A DNA stretch of 64,000 bases from Trifolium pratense (lineage: Eukaryota; Streptophyta; Magnoliopsida; Fabales; Fabaceae): the NCBI RefSeq assembly GCF_020283565.1, contig NC_060059.1:28407838-28471837 (forward strand), read 5' to 3'. The notes under the pieces were generated by a model. The model saw nothing but the letters and a program-made list of their open reading frames with translations. It made no database searches and had not been told where the DNA came from. Made by a program: the position numbers and the translations under genes. This document shows, one piece after another, positions 61,245 to 64,000 of this stretch. Numbering within the stretch: position 1 is the first letter of the stretch; each line of letters opens with the position of its first letter.

Positions 61245-61256
61245 GCTCTGCTACCA
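61245..61256 (-). other. Tekay primer-binding site, unit E
   Basis: TGGTAGCAGAGC on the minus strand, identical to the PBS of unit C. Confidence 0.8.
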
Positions 61257-61421
61257 CTATTGTAACACCCTAACCCATACTACCCTTAAAAACGTAATAT
61301 TAAAAACTTTTTAACAAGTGTAAAGGCAGAGTGCCACGCGGTAATTAAAAACACAAGCATACACACAGAGCGTCATGAAGTTTAACATGAAAAGCAACAG
61401 CGGATTCAATAAAACCAAGCA

Positions 61422-61424
<3 letters not shown>

Positions 61425-61509
<85 letters not shown>
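61425..61509. repeat. Expanded (AT)n microsatellite in LTR3
   Basis: About 42 AT units, against about 10 in LTR1 and 9 in LTR2 at the same site. The length may be affected by sequencing or assembly. Confidence 0.9.
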
Positions 61510-61513
<4 letters not shown>

Positions 61514-62203
61514 AGCCATATTCATCCCTAAGGATGTCACTTATACAAGAACTAGCATATAAAAAAGGTAACACCGATTTACGATGAAAGCCAAGCGTAA
61601 TCCCCGACTCGATGTTACATTACCAGAGCAATTACTATTTACAAACTCTAACCAAAAGCTAGCACTAAAAGGAGAAATCTATGCTAAGTCTCCTCACCAA
61701 AAGATACTTCAACACCAAGCTATAACAGCAGTCTAATCGTCGGCACAGTCCTCAGCCTGAATATCTGAACCCCCAAAGGTCCAGCAAATAACACAAAGCA
61801 GAGAGTTAGAAAACATAATCGCATATCATACGAGTATAAGAAAGGCCTTACACTTTCGAACTATCATACATATTCTAACTCACGCCAAAACGTCGCACTA
61901 AACAGTTATCAATTAATAAAGTTTAACACAATTCAACCAGATAATGTCACATACCATTTATCAAATATATGCGCATTTACCCTAATGTATCTAATGCCAA
62001 TCAATTCACTGTCATGCCATCCCTAGACATGACTAAATGCATGTGGTACCAAGGCGTCTCACCAACGGTGGACCAAGAACAGTTTTATATCTTGCTGGAT
62101 ATGTCGGAACTTACCGAACCATCTTATCTCCCTTGGATAAGCCAACACAGTTTTATATCCTGTTGGATAGCAGCTCTGGACTCATGGATTCATCTAATCC
62201 GAT

Positions 62204-62229
62204 CCTCGGCTTCATTCCTCGGCTTCATT
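62204..62229. repeat. 13-bp tandem duplication in LTR3
   Basis: CCTCGGCTTCATT occurs twice in a row; LTR1 and LTR2 have it once. Confidence 0.92.
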
Positions 62230-63542
62230 ATGGACACATAATCCATTTTCGTTATTGGAACCCAAGTTTCCAATGTTCACATACAATCATGAATGCATGT
62301 ATGTATGCACATATCAATCATATGATATTCTCTAGCTCGAAGCTACTCTTTTATGAATGCGGGAACACAATCCTAACACATTCACTTAACATTACAAATT
62401 AATGCCAAAACATCACATTACTCACTTTAAAACTGTAACTCATTGCATACACGTTTATCAATCATATAACGATTAACAATAAGCATTAACAGCATCAACA
62501 TGTATCAACAATCATGGAAGGATACCCTTAAACCATGTTACAAGTGCCTAATTACACTTACAACCATTAACAAAAGTTGCAGGTTCAGTACTGTTCGCTA
62601 AGCGAAGTAGTAGCGAACAGGTAGCGAACTATTCGCTAAGCGAAACTCCGTTCGCTGCAGCGAACTACGTCAGAGGATTACAGGTGCATGGCGAACAGGT
62701 AGCGAACTATGGCGAGCAGGTTCGCGTAGCGAATCTCCTGGTCGCTTAGCGAACTACACCAGAAAAATATCTGTTCTTGAGTTTTTCTAAGGCGGTTTAA
62801 CATTGAATCAGCTCAAAAATTCATTCAAACATGTTATAAATTCTTATAAACAGCAATTTCAAACATATATGGTATCAAGGAACATTAATCATCCCTTCCA
62901 AACATCCAAATACATCAAACAATCATAATCATGCCAATTTCTTGGATTTTAAGCAACTTTCATAAACTTTTCAAACATGATTCAAACACATACATATCTT
63001 TCATGGAATCAAGCTAGTGATTAACACATACAAAGTGATGATGAAGAACATCACACTCACATACAAAAGCTTAATCAAAAGTCTAAAAAGAAATTGAGTG
63101 GGAGAGTTCGGGAATGGAGACATAGACAATCTCCCCTCTCCTTGCCACTCAAGAATCATGAATTCTAATCTCTTACCTTAGCAAAGTTGATGATCCAAGC
63201 CTTTCCTCTTCTCTCTTGCTCGTGATTCTCTCTTCCTCTTCCTAGGGTTTTTGCTTTGCTCTTGCTTACTAACTTCTAACTTCTCAAAGAAATAATTGTG
63301 ATACTATTCATTGGTTTGACTTACTACTTATACTACTTCCTAAAGTCATGAACCAAGCCCAAGTGGCTTAGGCCCAAATGGCCTCTCACGCCCATTAAGC
63401 CCAAAACAAAGGTTCTCGCGTCTAATAACTTACGCTCGGCTAAATAATTATTCGTCGCTCACTAAAATAATAAAAGCCAATTAATAAATAAAATAACATT
63501 TAATAAAATATACGAATACGAAAAATGGGTCGTTACACAGAC

Positions 63543-64000
63543 AGTGCTTGAAATGGCTAAAATCATATGCCTATTGTACTACAAGAACATACATTAGTCT
63601 TACAAGTTTCAGGGAGTGATGATTCTTTTATTCAAAGGTTGTTGTATTCACACGAAAAAAAAAGAAGGTATTCATTACCTAAATAATATAAATACTTAAT
63701 TATGTGAGGACTTTAGTACACGAGAAGAGCGCAACTCAAAAGTCTATTATATAATAGGTGGAAGAGTCTCATAACTTAAGTACTATATTGAACACAATTA
63801 TTTACTCAATGTGAGACTCCTAACACTTTTACAGATAAGAATACACATTAATACCCTCCACCCTACCATGATAAATGAGTCCGGTACATATCCCTCACGG
63901 CAAATTCTAATATGCACTACATCTTTAAGTGGTCCATTGTGGACCCGTATATAAAAAATATTTAAAATATTATTGATAATATATGTTGGTGTTTAAAAGT
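63543..64000. other. AT-rich flank right of the Tekay tandem, no gene seen
   Basis: After the TSD CAGAC the sequence is AT-rich, with GTGAGACTCCTAACAC and GGTCCATTGTGGACC (a short palindrome). It may itself be old repeat, but I see no element ends or coding frame. Confidence 0.5.

Larger units (their letters stand above)
25365..63537 (-). mobile_element. Tekay-like Gypsy tandem (C+E): LTR-internal-LTR-internal-LTR with nested B' and D
   Basis: Three LTRs (25365-27564, 54575-56772, 61261-63537) alternate with two internal regions. The whole is flanked by a single TSD CAGAC (25360-25364 and 63538-63542), and no TSD surrounds the middle LTR. C's internal region minus B' and one TSD is 4487 bp; E's is 4488 bp. 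Polyprotein order gag-PR-RT-RNase H-IN plus a chromodomain-like end places it with chromoviruses of the Tekay/Del type. Confidence 0.92.
61261..63537 (-). repeat. Tekay LTR 3 (2277 bp)
   Basis: Outer 5' LTR. It is 79 bp longer than LTR2, fully explained by an (AT) expansion (85 against 19 bp) and a 13-bp tandem duplication. TATAAGTA at 63325-63332 on the minus strand is a weak TATA candidate. Confidence 0.92.

Noticed and set aside
61311..61587. Frames with repeated Tyr-Ile across the (AT)n run
   Set aside because: Pure translation of a microsatellite.

Overview
This is a plant nuclear window, most likely from a eudicot and possibly a legume (a guess from the element families and the resistance-gene fragment). 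It is almost entirely nested LTR retrotransposons. The only host-like coding remnants are the C-terminal LRR end of an NBS-LRR resistance gene (23839-24124) and a LINE-type RNase H fragment (24274-24740). I saw no intact host gene, structural RNA gene or bacterial feature. Four families recur: (1) Sirevirus-like Copia family 1 (element A, 1-9911; element F, 18507-23838); (2) Sirevirus-like Copia family 2 (B, 9912-12675; B', 30058-52575); (3) Athila-like Gypsy (D', 12676-18506; D, 41865-52268); (4) Tekay-like Gypsy (tandem C+E, 25365-63537; a related solo LTR G, 20942-23700).

Left nest (1-24124), outermost first: the resistance gene was hit by F. F's LTR was hit by solo LTR G (TSD GCGCG) and F's gag by D'. 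D' was hit by B and B by A. Only the right halves of F, D' and B are in the window, because the window begins inside A's left LTR. All are on the minus strand except D'.

Right nest (25365-63537): one Tekay insertion with TSD CAGAC is now LTR-internal-LTR-internal-LTR. Its left unit (C) was hit by B' (TSD GTCCT), and the 5' LTR of B' was hit by D (TSD ACTAA). The empty sites of B' and D can be read elsewhere in the window. LTR pairs of A, B' and D differ by about one substitution each in my reading, so these insertions are young. D has an unbroken 1844-codon gag-pol frame.

The most interesting signal comes from comparing family members. B lacks two segments that are present in B', and D' lacks one that is present in D. 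All three missing pieces have GT...AG ends on the sense strand with good splice contexts (1163, 1305 and 621 bp). B and D' therefore look like reverse-transcribed, spliced genomic RNAs from two unrelated superfamilies. In B' the first intron contains the gag stop codon, and its removal fuses Gag in frame to Pol, so splicing could be the gag/pol switch of this family. Other notable points are a TMV-type UAG-CAG-UUA context between pol and the env-like ORF of A, an antisense acidic ORF with its own TATA and AATAAA in B', a hybrid central LTR in the Tekay tandem, and a private short word repeated through each family.
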